Assembly: GCA_030950765.1 (NCBI GenBank)
Contig: JAUZQX010000003.1
Location: forward strand, 1-15,305
DNA: 15,305 nt
DNA from: Ghiorsea sp.
Lineage (GTDB): Bacteria > Pseudomonadota > Zetaproteobacteria > Mariprofundales > Mariprofundaceae
Direction of reading: 5' to 3'
Numbering within the stretch: position 1 is the first letter of the stretch; every line of letters starts with the position of its first letter. Shown here piece by piece: positions 6,567 through 13,502 of this stretch. Under the pieces are notes generated by a model, which was not told the origin of the DNA, searched no databases, and worked only from the letters and a program-made list of their open reading frames with translations. Both the position numbers and the translations under genes were made by a program.

Positions 6567-7343
6567 ATGACTGAACAATCTTTAACAGAACAAGCTTCAA
6601 CAGAACAAACGCATTTTGGCTTTGAAACTGTCGCGGCAGATGAGAAAGCAGGTAAGGTGATGGAGGTTTTCTCTTCTGTTGCTTATAAATATGATATTAT
6701 GAACGATGTGATGAGTGGTGGTATGCACCGCTTGTGGAAACGAAGTTTTATTGCTAAGGCTGTTTTGCCCAAAGGTGGTAAAGCTTTAGATGTAGCCGCA
6801 GGCTCTGGTGATATTTCCATAGGTTTATTAAAGAAGGTAAATCGTCAAGCAAGCGTGGTATTAACAGACTTGAATGGCCCGATGTTACAAGAAGGTGCGA
6901 GACGCATTTTGGATGAGGGTTTATTGCCCAGCGTTGCAGATTGTATTCAATCGGATGGTACACAACTTCCTTTTGCCGATAATAGTTTTGATTTGGTTAC
7001 GATTGCTTTTGGTATTCGTAACTTTGTAGATGTGCCTGCTGGTCTTGCAGAGTTTTACCGTGTGCTTAAACCTGGTGGACAGTTTATGTGTTTAGAGTTT
7101 TCTAAACCTGTGTTACCTATGCTGGATGTGATTTATGATACCTATTCTTTTAATATCATTCCTGCTATGGGCGAAATGATTACGGGGGACAGGGACTCTT
7201 ATCAATACCTGGTGGAGTCGATTCGGCGCTTCCCAGACCAAAAACGTTTTGAAAAATGGATTAAACAAGCAGGATTCTCTTTGGTGCGGCACGACAATTT
7301 GACTGGTGGTGTGGTGGCAATGCATAGGGGTTACAAAGTATGA
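6567..7343 (+). CDS. ubiE: Ubiquinone/menaquinone methyltransferase UbiE
   Basis: SAM-dependent C-methyltransferase of ubiquinone (and menaquinone, if made) synthesis, 258 aa. Motifs: FGFETV (17-22), the KYDIMNDVMSGGMHRLWK segment (41-58), SAM-binding LDVAAGSGD (74-82), IAFGIRNF (146-153), and the GDRDSYQYLVESIRRFPDQ stretch (207-225). The first 15 residues are a tandem repeat (TEQSL, TEQAS, TEQTH) and are probably dispensable. The ATG at 6567 is forced: an in-frame TGA lies at 6543-6545, no other start codon lies before the conserved region, yet there is no recognisable Shine-Dalgarno sequence. The stop overlaps ubiJ by 4 nt (ATGA), making ubiE-ubiJ-ubiB one unit as in E. coli. Confidence 0.96.
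   Translation: MTEQSLTEQASTEQTHFGFETVAADEKAGKVMEVFSSVAYKYDIMNDVMSGGMHRLWKRSFIAKAVLPKGGKALDVAAGSGDISIGLLKKVNRQASVVLTDLNGPMLQEGARRILDEGLLPSVADCIQSDGTQLPFADNSFDLVTIAFGIRNFVDVPAGLAEFYRVLKPGGQFMCLEFSKPVLPMLDVIYDTYSFNIIPAMGEMITGDRDSYQYLVESIRRFPDQKRFEKWIKQAGFSLVRHDNLTGGVVAMHRGYKV
6570..6611 (+). repeat. 15-bp tandem repeat within the ubiE 5' end
   Basis: Nearly three copies of a 15-bp unit beginning ACWGAACAA at 6570, 6585 and 6600, encoding TEQSL, TEQAS and TEQTH. This lies ahead of the conserved methyltransferase region and looks like slippage or unequal recombination in a permissive N-terminus. Confidence 0.7.
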
Positions 7344-7999
7344 GTGTGATGTTTTTACCCTTAAAGTTGATACCTGTACCCCTACAGTGTGTGGTTTTAG
7401 GTTCAGTATTGCAGGTTTTTTTCAAAGATAATAAGGCACTAGTTGTAGTGTTGGATGATTTAGAAGGTAAAGTCTTTCGTGTATTTATTAAAGATACGGG
7501 TGCGGTGTTATTTATTGGTTTTAAAGCAGGTTCAGTGTGGGTGCACCCATCTTCAGAGCAACGACCCGATGTAAAAATTGAATCCACAGTCACAGGTTTT
7601 GCACGACTTAGTTTTGCCAAAGAAGATCCCGATGCGTTGGTGATGCAAAAAGTATTAAAGTTGTCTGGTGACTCACAGGCTATGCTGTTGTTTCAAAAGT
7701 TGTTGCATGAGTTGGATTTGGACTGGGAGTTGGAGCTTAGGCGGACATTTGGTGATTTCTTTGGTCGGAAAGTTGCCAAAGCTGCCTACGGTTTGATTGA
7801 TGCAGAGAAAAAGTTGCGGGAACAATCGACCAAACTTATTGATCAGGCATTGCGCGGCATGGATACACCGTCCGTAGAAAATCTGCAGATCTGGCAAGCT
7901 GGCGTGGAATCTGTTTCCAGAAAGGTGAATAAATTGCAACGCCAACTGGATAAATTAGAGCATGCGGTACAACAACAAACCAAAAAAGAGAAGGTATGA
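7340..7999 (+). CDS. ubiJ: Ubiquinone biosynthesis accessory factor UbiJ (SCP2 domain)
   Basis: Lipid-binding accessory protein of the aerobic ubiquinone (Ubi) complex; in E. coli UbiJ, with UbiK, assists the hydroxylase and methylase steps. This 219-aa protein has an N-terminal SCP2-like half: hydrophobic strands near 20-60, a central TVTGFARLSFA and VLKLSGDSQAM segment (about 84-114), then LDLDWELELRRTFGDFFGRKVA typical of the family. The C-terminus (about 180-219) is a charged, heptad-like helix, SRKVNKLQRQLDKLEHAV, as in UbiJ. Sequence similarity alone would be modest; the call is strengthened by its position between ubiE and ubiB with 4-nt ATGA overlaps at both ends, the same order as in E. 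coli. Length is slightly above the E. coli protein (about 200). Confidence 0.88.
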   Translation: MSVMFLPLKLIPVPLQCVVLGSVLQVFFKDNKALVVVLDDLEGKVFRVFIKDTGAVLFIGFKAGSVWVHPSSEQRPDVKIESTVTGFARLSFAKEDPDALVMQKVLKLSGDSQAMLLFQKLLHELDLDWELELRRTFGDFFGRKVAKAAYGLIDAEKKLREQSTKLIDQALRGMDTPSVENLQIWQAGVESVSRKVNKLQRQLDKLEHAVQQQTKKEKV

Positions 8000-9591
8000 T
8001 ATTTAAAGGGCTACGTCGCAATATTCGCTTATTATATATTATTCATGTTTTAGCCACGCATGGTTTGGCGGCTGTTGCTGTTCGGCTGCGTTTGTTTAGC
8101 CCCTACATTTGGTTTATCAGCCTGTTTAGTTCCGAGTATAAACCCAAAGAACTGGGTGTACAAATTCGTTTGGCATTAGAACGACTAGGCCCTAGTTTTA
8201 TTAAGTTTGGACAGATGTTATCAACAAGGGTGGACTTATTGCCCTTGGATGTGGCAATGGAGCTGAAAAAGCTGCAAGATAATGTGCCTCCTGAGCCTTT
8301 TGATGTGATTCACAACCTGTTGAACAAGGCATATAAGTGTGAAGCTATTGGTGAGAATGGTATGTTTTCCAGCTTCGATAAGCAGCCTGTTGCTGCCGCA
8401 TCTATTGCCCAAGTACACTTTGCGACATTACACAATGGGCAAGATGTTGCGGTTAAGATTCGTCGTCCACATATTGACCGTACAATTGAGGCTGACTTAT
8501 CTATTTTGCGCATGTTGGCAAACTTATTTGACCGCTATTTTCCCGAATATGAACGATTGAAAGCTCCGCAGGTTGTGGAAGAGTTTGGTGTGACTATTTT
8601 AGGTGAGTTAAACCTGCGCTCAGAGGCGGCACATGCCAGTCGTTTTGCTGACCAGCTCGCAGATATTGAAGGTGTAGGTGTGCCCCAAGTCTTCTGGGAT
8701 TTTACCAATCAAGGGGTATTGGTTACTGAGCGTATTCATGGTACACCCATTGATGAACGAGATAAATTGATTGCGGCAGGGCATGATTCGCTGACCTTGT
8801 GCAAGAATTTACAAAACATGTTTTTCCACATGGTATTTGTGGATGGTTACTTTCATGCAGACTTACACCCCGGTAATATTTTTGTGTCGGACAAAGGTGA
8901 AATTTTACTGGTAGATTTTGGTATTGTGGGTCGGTTGGAAATGCAAAGCAGGGTTTATCTTGCAGACATGATGTTATCTTTTCTAAAACAAGACTATAAA
9001 CGTGCGGCAGAAGTGCATATTGAGGCGGGTTATGTGCCTTATGATACGGATGTATCAGCTTTTGAGGATGCATTGCGTGAAATAGCCGTGCCTATTTTTA
9101 ATCGCCCGTTAAAAGACATTTCTTTGGCAGAATTGTTGTTTTATCTATTTGCTGTAACAGAACGTTTCCAAATGGAAACACAGCCGCAATTGTTGCTGTT
9201 ACAGAAAAGTATGGTGGTGATTGAAGGCGTAACACGTGAATTGCACCCCGAGATTAATATTTGGGAGCTGGCAAAACCCTTGATTTCAAGCTGGGCGATG
9301 GAGCATTTGGGCCCCAAAGGTAAAACCAAGCGTTTACTGAAAGATACCAAACATTATGTGCATGCATGGATGCAATTGCCCAGTGAAATCAATGCACATT
9401 TCGCACAATTAAATAAACGGTTTCCAGAACGTCAAAGTGGTATAAATATAATGATTTTATTGCCTATTTGTATTGTTTTATTGGGTGGTGTACTTGCTGG
9501 TTTATTTTGGACGGAGGCTTGGAACTCCCCACCGCTTCTCTCATCGGTTGCTTTGATTGTTTTGGGTTTATGGCTGCAGTGGCGTAAGTAA
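7996..9591 (+). CDS. ubiB: Atypical kinase/ATPase UbiB of ubiquinone synthesis
   Basis: UbiB-family (ABC1/ADCK) protein whose ATPase activity supports ubiquinone synthesis, probably by extracting lipid intermediates from the inner membrane. The 531-aa length is normal. Diagnostic features: the KxGQ motif FIKFGQMLSTR (K70-Q73), the alanine-rich loop VAAASIAQVH (132-141) that replaces the protein-kinase glycine loop, invariant lysine K154 in VAVKIRRP, HADLHPGN (287-294) with D289, and DFG (307-309). Two hydrophobic segments at about 483-504 and 513-528 form the C-terminal membrane hairpin of the family. The start overlaps ubiJ in ATGA, with AGAAGG just upstream. The stop (TAA, 9589-9591) is six bases from an inserted mobile element. 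Confidence 0.96.
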   Translation: MIFKGLRRNIRLLYIIHVLATHGLAAVAVRLRLFSPYIWFISLFSSEYKPKELGVQIRLALERLGPSFIKFGQMLSTRVDLLPLDVAMELKKLQDNVPPEPFDVIHNLLNKAYKCEAIGENGMFSSFDKQPVAAASIAQVHFATLHNGQDVAVKIRRPHIDRTIEADLSILRMLANLFDRYFPEYERLKAPQVVEEFGVTILGELNLRSEAAHASRFADQLADIEGVGVPQVFWDFTNQGVLVTERIHGTPIDERDKLIAAGHDSLTLCKNLQNMFFHMVFVDGYFHADLHPGNIFVSDKGEILLVDFGIVGRLEMQSRVYLADMMLSFLKQDYKRAAEVHIEAGYVPYDTDVSAFEDALREIAVPIFNRPLKDISLAELLFYLFAVTERFQMETQPQLLLLQKSMVVIEGVTRELHPEINIWELAKPLISSWAMEHLGPKGKTKRLLKDTKHYVHAWMQLPSEINAHFAQLNKRFPERQSGINIMILLPICIVLLGGVLAGLFWTEAWNSPPLLSSVALIVLGLWLQWRK

Positions 9592-9596
9592 ACAGG

Positions 9597-9600
9597 TTAG
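9597..9600. repeat. Left target-site duplication TTAG
   Basis: TTAG directly abuts the left end of the 163-bp element and matches the TTAG at 9764-9767. It fits the YTAR target preference known for part of the IS5 family. Confidence 0.75.
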
Positions 9601-9763
9601 GGAAGCGCTGAATAAATCATGAACGCGCATCTTGTGCCAAGAGCATCCAAATGCTGCGTTGTCAGTTTGAGCAATAGTCCTGTTATTCCACGCAACTAAT
9701 AACGCCTAGATTTTGAATGCCCTGAATCACAGTCTGCTTCATTCAGACTTATTCAGAGCTTCC
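9601..9763. mobile_element. MITE-like non-autonomous element, 163 bp
   Basis: The left end GGAAGCGCTGAATAAATC and the reverse complement of the right end, GGAAGCTCTGAATAAGTC, match at 16 of 18 positions. Both ends are flanked by TTAG. No credible reading frame lies inside. Internal dyads include AGCAT/ATGCT (9642-9646/9651-9655), GCGTT/AACGC (9656-9660/9701-9705) and AGTCTG/CAGACT (9731-9736/9744-9749), so a transcript would fold strongly. Short length, matched termini, 4-bp duplication and no transposase indicate a miniature element mobilised in trans, probably by an IS5-like transposase (inference from ends and target). It occupies nearly all of the ubiB-fumC gap and may act as a bidirectional terminator, which is untested. 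Confidence 0.8.
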
Positions 9764-9767
9764 TTAG
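9764..9767. repeat. Right target-site duplication TTAG, containing the fumC stop
   Basis: The second TTAG copy. On the - strand it reads CTAA: the last base of the final fumC codon plus its TAA stop. The insertion therefore duplicated the stop codon and left the protein unchanged. Confidence 0.75.
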
Positions 9768-11170
9768 ATATGTGGGTCTAACATTGACCTTGGGTCAAGT
9801 AGAGTGTCTAACTCTGTAACAGGTAATATGTTTTCATCAATACATAACTGACGTACAGTTTTACCTTCTTTTACTGCTCTTTTTGCAATATCGGATGCTT
9901 TGTCATAACCAATCACGGGGGCAAGGGAAGTGACCATGCTCATGCTCCATTCGATTTGTTGCTCACACTTTTCAATATTGGCTGTTAAACCGACAATGCA
10001 TTTATCTGTAAACATGATAGCAGCATTGGCGAGGATTTCTTCAGACTCAAGTAGATTATGTGCCATCATGGGCAGCATGACATTCAAATCCAATAAACCT
10101 GATGCGCCACCAAAGGTGATAGCAGCATCATTACCAATCACTTGCGCACAAACTTGCGCCATGGATTCGGCAATTACAGGGTTTACCTTACCTGGCATAA
10201 TCGATGAACCAGGCTGAACAGCAGGCACAGATATTTCGGCAATGCCACAGCGAGGCCCCATGTTTAACAAACGTACATCATTGGCTATTTTGATTAAAGA
10301 CACAGCCACTGTTTTCAGTGCACCCGATAGTTCTACGGCAGCATCTTGGGCAGCTTGGGCTTCAAAATGGTTAGAGGCTTCATGAAAACCAATGCCATAA
10401 CTCTTAGACAAGGTTGCTGCCATTGTTTTGCCAAAATCAGGGTGAGTATTTAACCCCGTACCCACAGCCGTGCCACCTTGGGCAAGTTCCGTGATACGTG
10501 GTAAACAAGACTCTAAACGTGTTATACCAAGTTCGATTTGCCTTGCCCAACCTGATATTTCTTGCCCTAATGTAATGGGTGTTGCATCCATTAAATGGGT
10601 GCGCCCAATTTTCACCACATCGTTATTTTGTGTAGCTTTGCTCTGCAGGGCAGTTTGCATATGCTGTAATGCGGGTATCAATTGATGCACCAATACATCG
10701 GCTGCAGCCAGATGAATCGCAGTGGGAATCACATCATTGGAAGATTGCCCCATATTGATATGGTCATTGGGGTGTATGTTTGCGTCTTTGTTGAGCTGAG
10801 CGCAGCGGTGAGCAATCACCTCGTTGACATTCATATTGGTAGATGTACCAGAACCTGTTTGGAAAATGTCGAGCACAAAATGTGTATCCCACTTGCCTTG
10901 TGCAACTTCTAATGCTGCTTGTTGAATAAGTTCTGCTTGTTTGTTATTAAGTTTGCCAAGTTTGGCGTTTACAATTGCCGCTGAGGCTTTTATTTGTCCC
11001 AGCGCTTTGATGAACACACGAGAAAAGCGCAGGTTGGATACAGGGAAGTTTTCTACGGCACGCGCAGTGCTCGCACCATACATAGCCGTGGAAGGCACTT
11101 GCATTTCACCCATAGAATCGGTCTCGATGCGGGCGGATTCAATACGTGTGTTTTCATTGATTATGTTCAT
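9764..11170 (-). CDS. fumC: Class II fumarate hydratase
   Basis: Iron-independent, oxygen-stable fumarase interconverting fumarate and L-malate in the TCA cycle; cytoplasmic homotetramer. The 468 aa match the family. Visible motifs: TGSGTSTNMNVNEVIA, MGQSSNDVIPT, GRTHLMDATPI with the catalytic-site histidine, GTGLNTHPDF, and the superfamily signature GSSIMPGKVNP at 321-331, with S322 in the catalytic loop. ATG 11170 is chosen because GGAGAG lies just upstream and the length then fits; a start at 11191 would extend into the preceding gene. The start overlaps the stop of the upstream phosphatase gene by 4 nt (ATGA), so fumC is the last gene of a signalling/transport operon, an unusual place for it. 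The stop codon sits in a target-site duplication. Confidence 0.97.
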   Translation of the reverse strand: MNIINENTRIESARIETDSMGEMQVPSTAMYGASTARAVENFPVSNLRFSRVFIKALGQIKASAAIVNAKLGKLNNKQAELIQQAALEVAQGKWDTHFVLDIFQTGSGTSTNMNVNEVIAHRCAQLNKDANIHPNDHINMGQSSNDVIPTAIHLAAADVLVHQLIPALQHMQTALQSKATQNNDVVKIGRTHLMDATPITLGQEISGWARQIELGITRLESCLPRITELAQGGTAVGTGLNTHPDFGKTMAATLSKSYGIGFHEASNHFEAQAAQDAAVELSGALKTVAVSLIKIANDVRLLNMGPRCGIAEISVPAVQPGSSIMPGKVNPVIAESMAQVCAQVIGNDAAITFGGASGLLDLNVMLPMMAHNLLESEEILANAAIMFTDKCIVGLTANIEKCEQQIEWSMSMVTSLAPVIGYDKASDIAKRAVKEGKTVRQLCIDENILPVTELDTLLDPRSMLDPHI

Positions 11171-12798
11171 GCGTCTCTCCGTTTTAAGCATAACATGGTG
11201 ATGTCATCATCATGGATGGTGAAGTCTTCATCCTGCATACGAGCCAATAAGGATTCGGGTAATACGGATGGATCCAAGGCATGACGCTCGCTAAACCATG
11301 TTTCAACGCGATGGTCATTAAACATGTCGGATGTTTTGTTTTTTGCCTCAGTGATACCGTCAGTGCAGGCGAAAAGCACATTGCCAGGCATAAAACTTAA
11401 TGTTTCGGTGCGTAAAGGTAGCTGCTCTAGCATACCCAAAGGTGGGGTTGTTGCTTCGAGGCGTATAATACGGTTTTCTTCCCATAATAATGGCGGGATA
11501 TGCCCTGCATTAAGCCACTCTAAGGTATGTGCTTGCGGGTCTAGTTCTGCAATAAATAAGGTGACAAATCGCCCGCCTTGCAAGGATTGGAATAATGATT
11601 GGTTGGCATATTTGACCGCATCAAACAATGATATATTTTCACCATTGGCAAGTGCATGTAACATGGCTTGCAAGTTGGCAACGGTTAAAGCTGCGGGGTA
11701 ACCTTTGCCAGCTACATCTGCGATTACAAGCCATATATTACCATTTTCACGCTTGATGTAATCATAGTAGTCGCCACCCACAGCATAACAACTTTCTTGA
11801 AAACCAGAGACAGTATAACCCTTGATGTTGGGTTCACCGCGCGGCATCAAACCTTTTTGGATGTCGCTGGCAATAGCAAGTGCATCTTTGAGCGTATCCC
11901 GCTCCTTAAGGCCTGCAAGAGCAGTGTTGAGGCCACGTGCCAAGTCGCCCATGTCATCATCCATCATGATGGCAACATGCCCATCAAACTTACCTTGGCG
12001 CAAGAAGTTGAGTCCTGATATCAGTTCGCGTGTAATGCGGTGAATGGTACGACTGGTTACCCATACCAAGGCTGTCCCGCCAAGAATTAAATGGCAAAAA
12101 AGAACAATGGCTTGCATCAAGATAAAGTGTTGCTCTGATTCATCGGTTGTCCCCAACATTAACCAAGTGAACACGCCTAAAATACTTACGGGGATTAAGC
12201 TGGTAATGGCAAAAATCAGCCAAGGTCGGTTGGATGAACGAATAATCCAAGGGTAGGTAGAGAAGTGCTCAAGGTTGCCAATAAAAAGGTTTTGGCTGGA
12301 TAATCGCTTACGTGATTTTGCCATCCATGCCATGGTTAATGCCACAGCAATGGTGGGGGTGAGTATACCCAAACCGAAAGTAATGCTTAAGTACAAGGCA
12401 ACCATCATACGCGGGGTAAGTGGTTGTTCAGAAAATGAGGAAGAAATAGAAATAACAGCAAGCAAGTAGATAATGTAAACTAAAGATGCCAAACCAAAAG
12501 CCTTGATGGCTCGAATAGGTAGACTCGCCATGGCTTGTTCAATAGCAAATTGTTTATGTGTTTTTAATGCGCGGCGTATGGGTTGATGTATCCAAAATGC
12601 TGCGAAAGTGAAGGTGATGATAAAAATGATAGGCGCAACCATGGATAACCAAGGCGAGACAGTTGTGAGTACGGGATTGCTGGTCAAACGAATGACTGCT
12701 TGCATCGCAAGCAGTAAAACAGGCAGCACCCAAAGGTGTTTCAGATATTGGGTGATGCTAATTTGTTGAGCATAGACTTGCGAATTAGTGTTACGCAC
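11167..12798 (-). CDS. Membrane-bound SpoIIE/RsbU-type PP2C phosphatase with HAMP domain
   Basis: Predicted Ser/Thr phosphatase of the type that dephosphorylates anti-anti-sigma (STAS) proteins in partner-switching systems; 543 aa from the chosen start. About six hydrophobic helices span 21-247, with no large periplasmic sensor domain between them. A HAMP-like linker follows (about 245-300). The catalytic domain (about 305-540) keeps the metal sites: VGGDYYDY (D343), IADVAGKGYPAAL (D361), NAGHIPPLL, FACTDGITEA (D480) and HDDDIT (529-534). GTG 12798 is preferred because it overlaps the upstream gene by only 8 nt, in a junction copying the previous one; ATG 12861 or 12876 would overlap it by 71-86 nt. 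No STAS protein, anti-sigma kinase or sigma factor is seen nearby, so its target is unknown. Confidence 0.88.
   Translation of the reverse strand: MRNTNSQVYAQQISITQYLKHLWVLPVLLLAMQAVIRLTSNPVLTTVSPWLSMVAPIIFIITFTFAAFWIHQPIRRALKTHKQFAIEQAMASLPIRAIKAFGLASLVYIIYLLAVISISSSFSEQPLTPRMMVALYLSITFGLGILTPTIAVALTMAWMAKSRKRLSSQNLFIGNLEHFSTYPWIIRSSNRPWLIFAITSLIPVSILGVFTWLMLGTTDESEQHFILMQAIVLFCHLILGGTALVWVTSRTIHRITRELISGLNFLRQGKFDGHVAIMMDDDMGDLARGLNTALAGLKERDTLKDALAIASDIQKGLMPRGEPNIKGYTVSGFQESCYAVGGDYYDYIKRENGNIWLVIADVAGKGYPAALTVANLQAMLHALANGENISLFDAVKYANQSLFQSLQGGRFVTLFIAELDPQAHTLEWLNAGHIPPLLWEENRIIRLEATTPPLGMLEQLPLRTETLSFMPGNVLFACTDGITEAKNKTSDMFNDHRVETWFSERHALDPSVLPESLLARMQDEDFTIHDDDITMLCLKRRDA
11175..11180 (-). 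promoter_or_regulatory. Ribosome binding site of fumC
   Basis: GGAGAG on the - strand, four bases before ATG 11170 (six if only GGAG is counted). It supports the shorter fumC start over the ATG at 11191, and lies inside the end of the upstream phosphatase gene. Confidence 0.75.
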
Positions 12799-13126
12799 TG
12801 GTATTATCTTCTTGAACTTCTGCCAACGGGCTGATGACGGCTTGTTGAATAGCTGTGACATAAATAATGCCACCATGCGGCTGGTCTAAACCTGCGGCAT
12901 GGAAGATATAGGCAAAGACATCATCAACTTGTTTTTTATCCACAATCACACTGATGATAACCTTCTCTGTTTGTTGCCCTAGTTTTTGTGCACCTAAGGG
13001 GGAGCTTCGCCCAAAACCACGGGAAAAATGGTCAACCATTGCTTGGATACCAAAAGTTTTGGCAACACCCTCTGTGGCTTCTTTAGCTTTATCTTCGGAT
13101 GCGATACAAGTGATAAGTTTACGCAT
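12791..13126 (-). CDS. P-II-like regulatory protein (second copy)
   Basis: Small (111 aa) protein of the GlnB/GlnK superfamily. It fits the P-II plan: strand MRKLITCIAS, helix DKAKEATEGVAKTFG, strand with SRGFGRSSPLG (the GFGR of GlnB at the start of the T-loop), TEKVIISVIVD strand, second helix, and GLDQPHGGIIYVTAIQQAV matching the GDGKIFV-EEAI segment. The T-loop contains no tyrosine, so uridylylation of GlnB type is impossible, and the lysines that hold ATP phosphates in GlnB (for example in GDGK) are absent. It lies next to a DUF1538 transporter, a known companion of such P-II proteins, so it probably regulates transport rather than glutamine synthetase (inference). ATG 13126 overlaps the upstream gene by 8 nt and gives the usual N-terminal strand. 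Confidence 0.82.
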   Translation of the reverse strand: MRKLITCIASEDKAKEATEGVAKTFGIQAMVDHFSRGFGRSSPLGAQKLGQQTEKVIISVIVDKKQVDDVFAYIFHAAGLDQPHGGIIYVTAIQQAVISPLAEVQEDNTSA

Positions 13127-13502
13127 GTTTTTTGCTCGCCTCACTCGCGGCGATATCATCCAAAATATGTTGCGGTATATAAGTTGCCGCTTTTTCGACA
13201 CGGGTTGAATAAATCATACCCATACCTGGTGTATCCATGTGACCGGCAACGGACATTTTTTCAAAAATCATGTCGCGCAAATCGCTGGGCACAAGAATAT
13301 TAATGATTTCTTTTTCAGTATTGATGGCAACAGAGAGCACACCAAGCAATTCTTGCACACCAAAACCATGACCGTAATGAATGGTGGCACCTTGCGCACC
13401 CGCATCTTGGGCAGCTTTAAGCACGGCTTTGGCTCGTCCACGCTGCACAATGCAAGTGATAAGGAATACATCAGTTAACACATTGATATGTTGAATACTC
13501 AT
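13119..13502 (-). CDS. P-II-like regulatory protein (first copy)
   Basis: 127-aa member of the P-II superfamily and paralogue of the next gene. Plan: N-terminal strand VFLITCIVQRG, helix AKAVLKAAQDAG, GATIHYGHGFG leading into a short T-loop, EIINILVPSD strand, helix, then GHMDTPGMGMIYSTRVEKAATY as the B-loop and final strand. The T-loop region is shorter than in GlnB and has no tyrosine; the glycine-rich B-loop has methionines where GlnB has the ATP-binding lysine. The two paralogues differ widely and may form separate homotrimers or a mixed trimer; this cannot be decided here. GGAG lies seven bases before ATG 13502. The start overlaps the DUF1538 stop in ATGA and the end overlaps the second copy by 8 nt. 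Confidence 0.82.
   Translation of the reverse strand: MSIQHINVLTDVFLITCIVQRGRAKAVLKAAQDAGAQGATIHYGHGFGVQELLGVLSVAINTEKEIINILVPSDLRDMIFEKMSVAGHMDTPGMGMIYSTRVEKAATYIPQHILDDIAASEASKKHA

Noticed and set aside
11171..11191. fumC start at ATG 11191
   Set aside because: It would overlap the phosphatase gene by 25 nt and has no good ribosome binding site, while ATG 11170 has GGAGAG and family length.
12799..12876. Phosphatase starts at ATG 12861 or 12876
   Set aside because: They overlap the P-II gene by 71-86 nt and add residues not needed by the domains; GTG 12798 fits the junction pattern. Not fully excluded.
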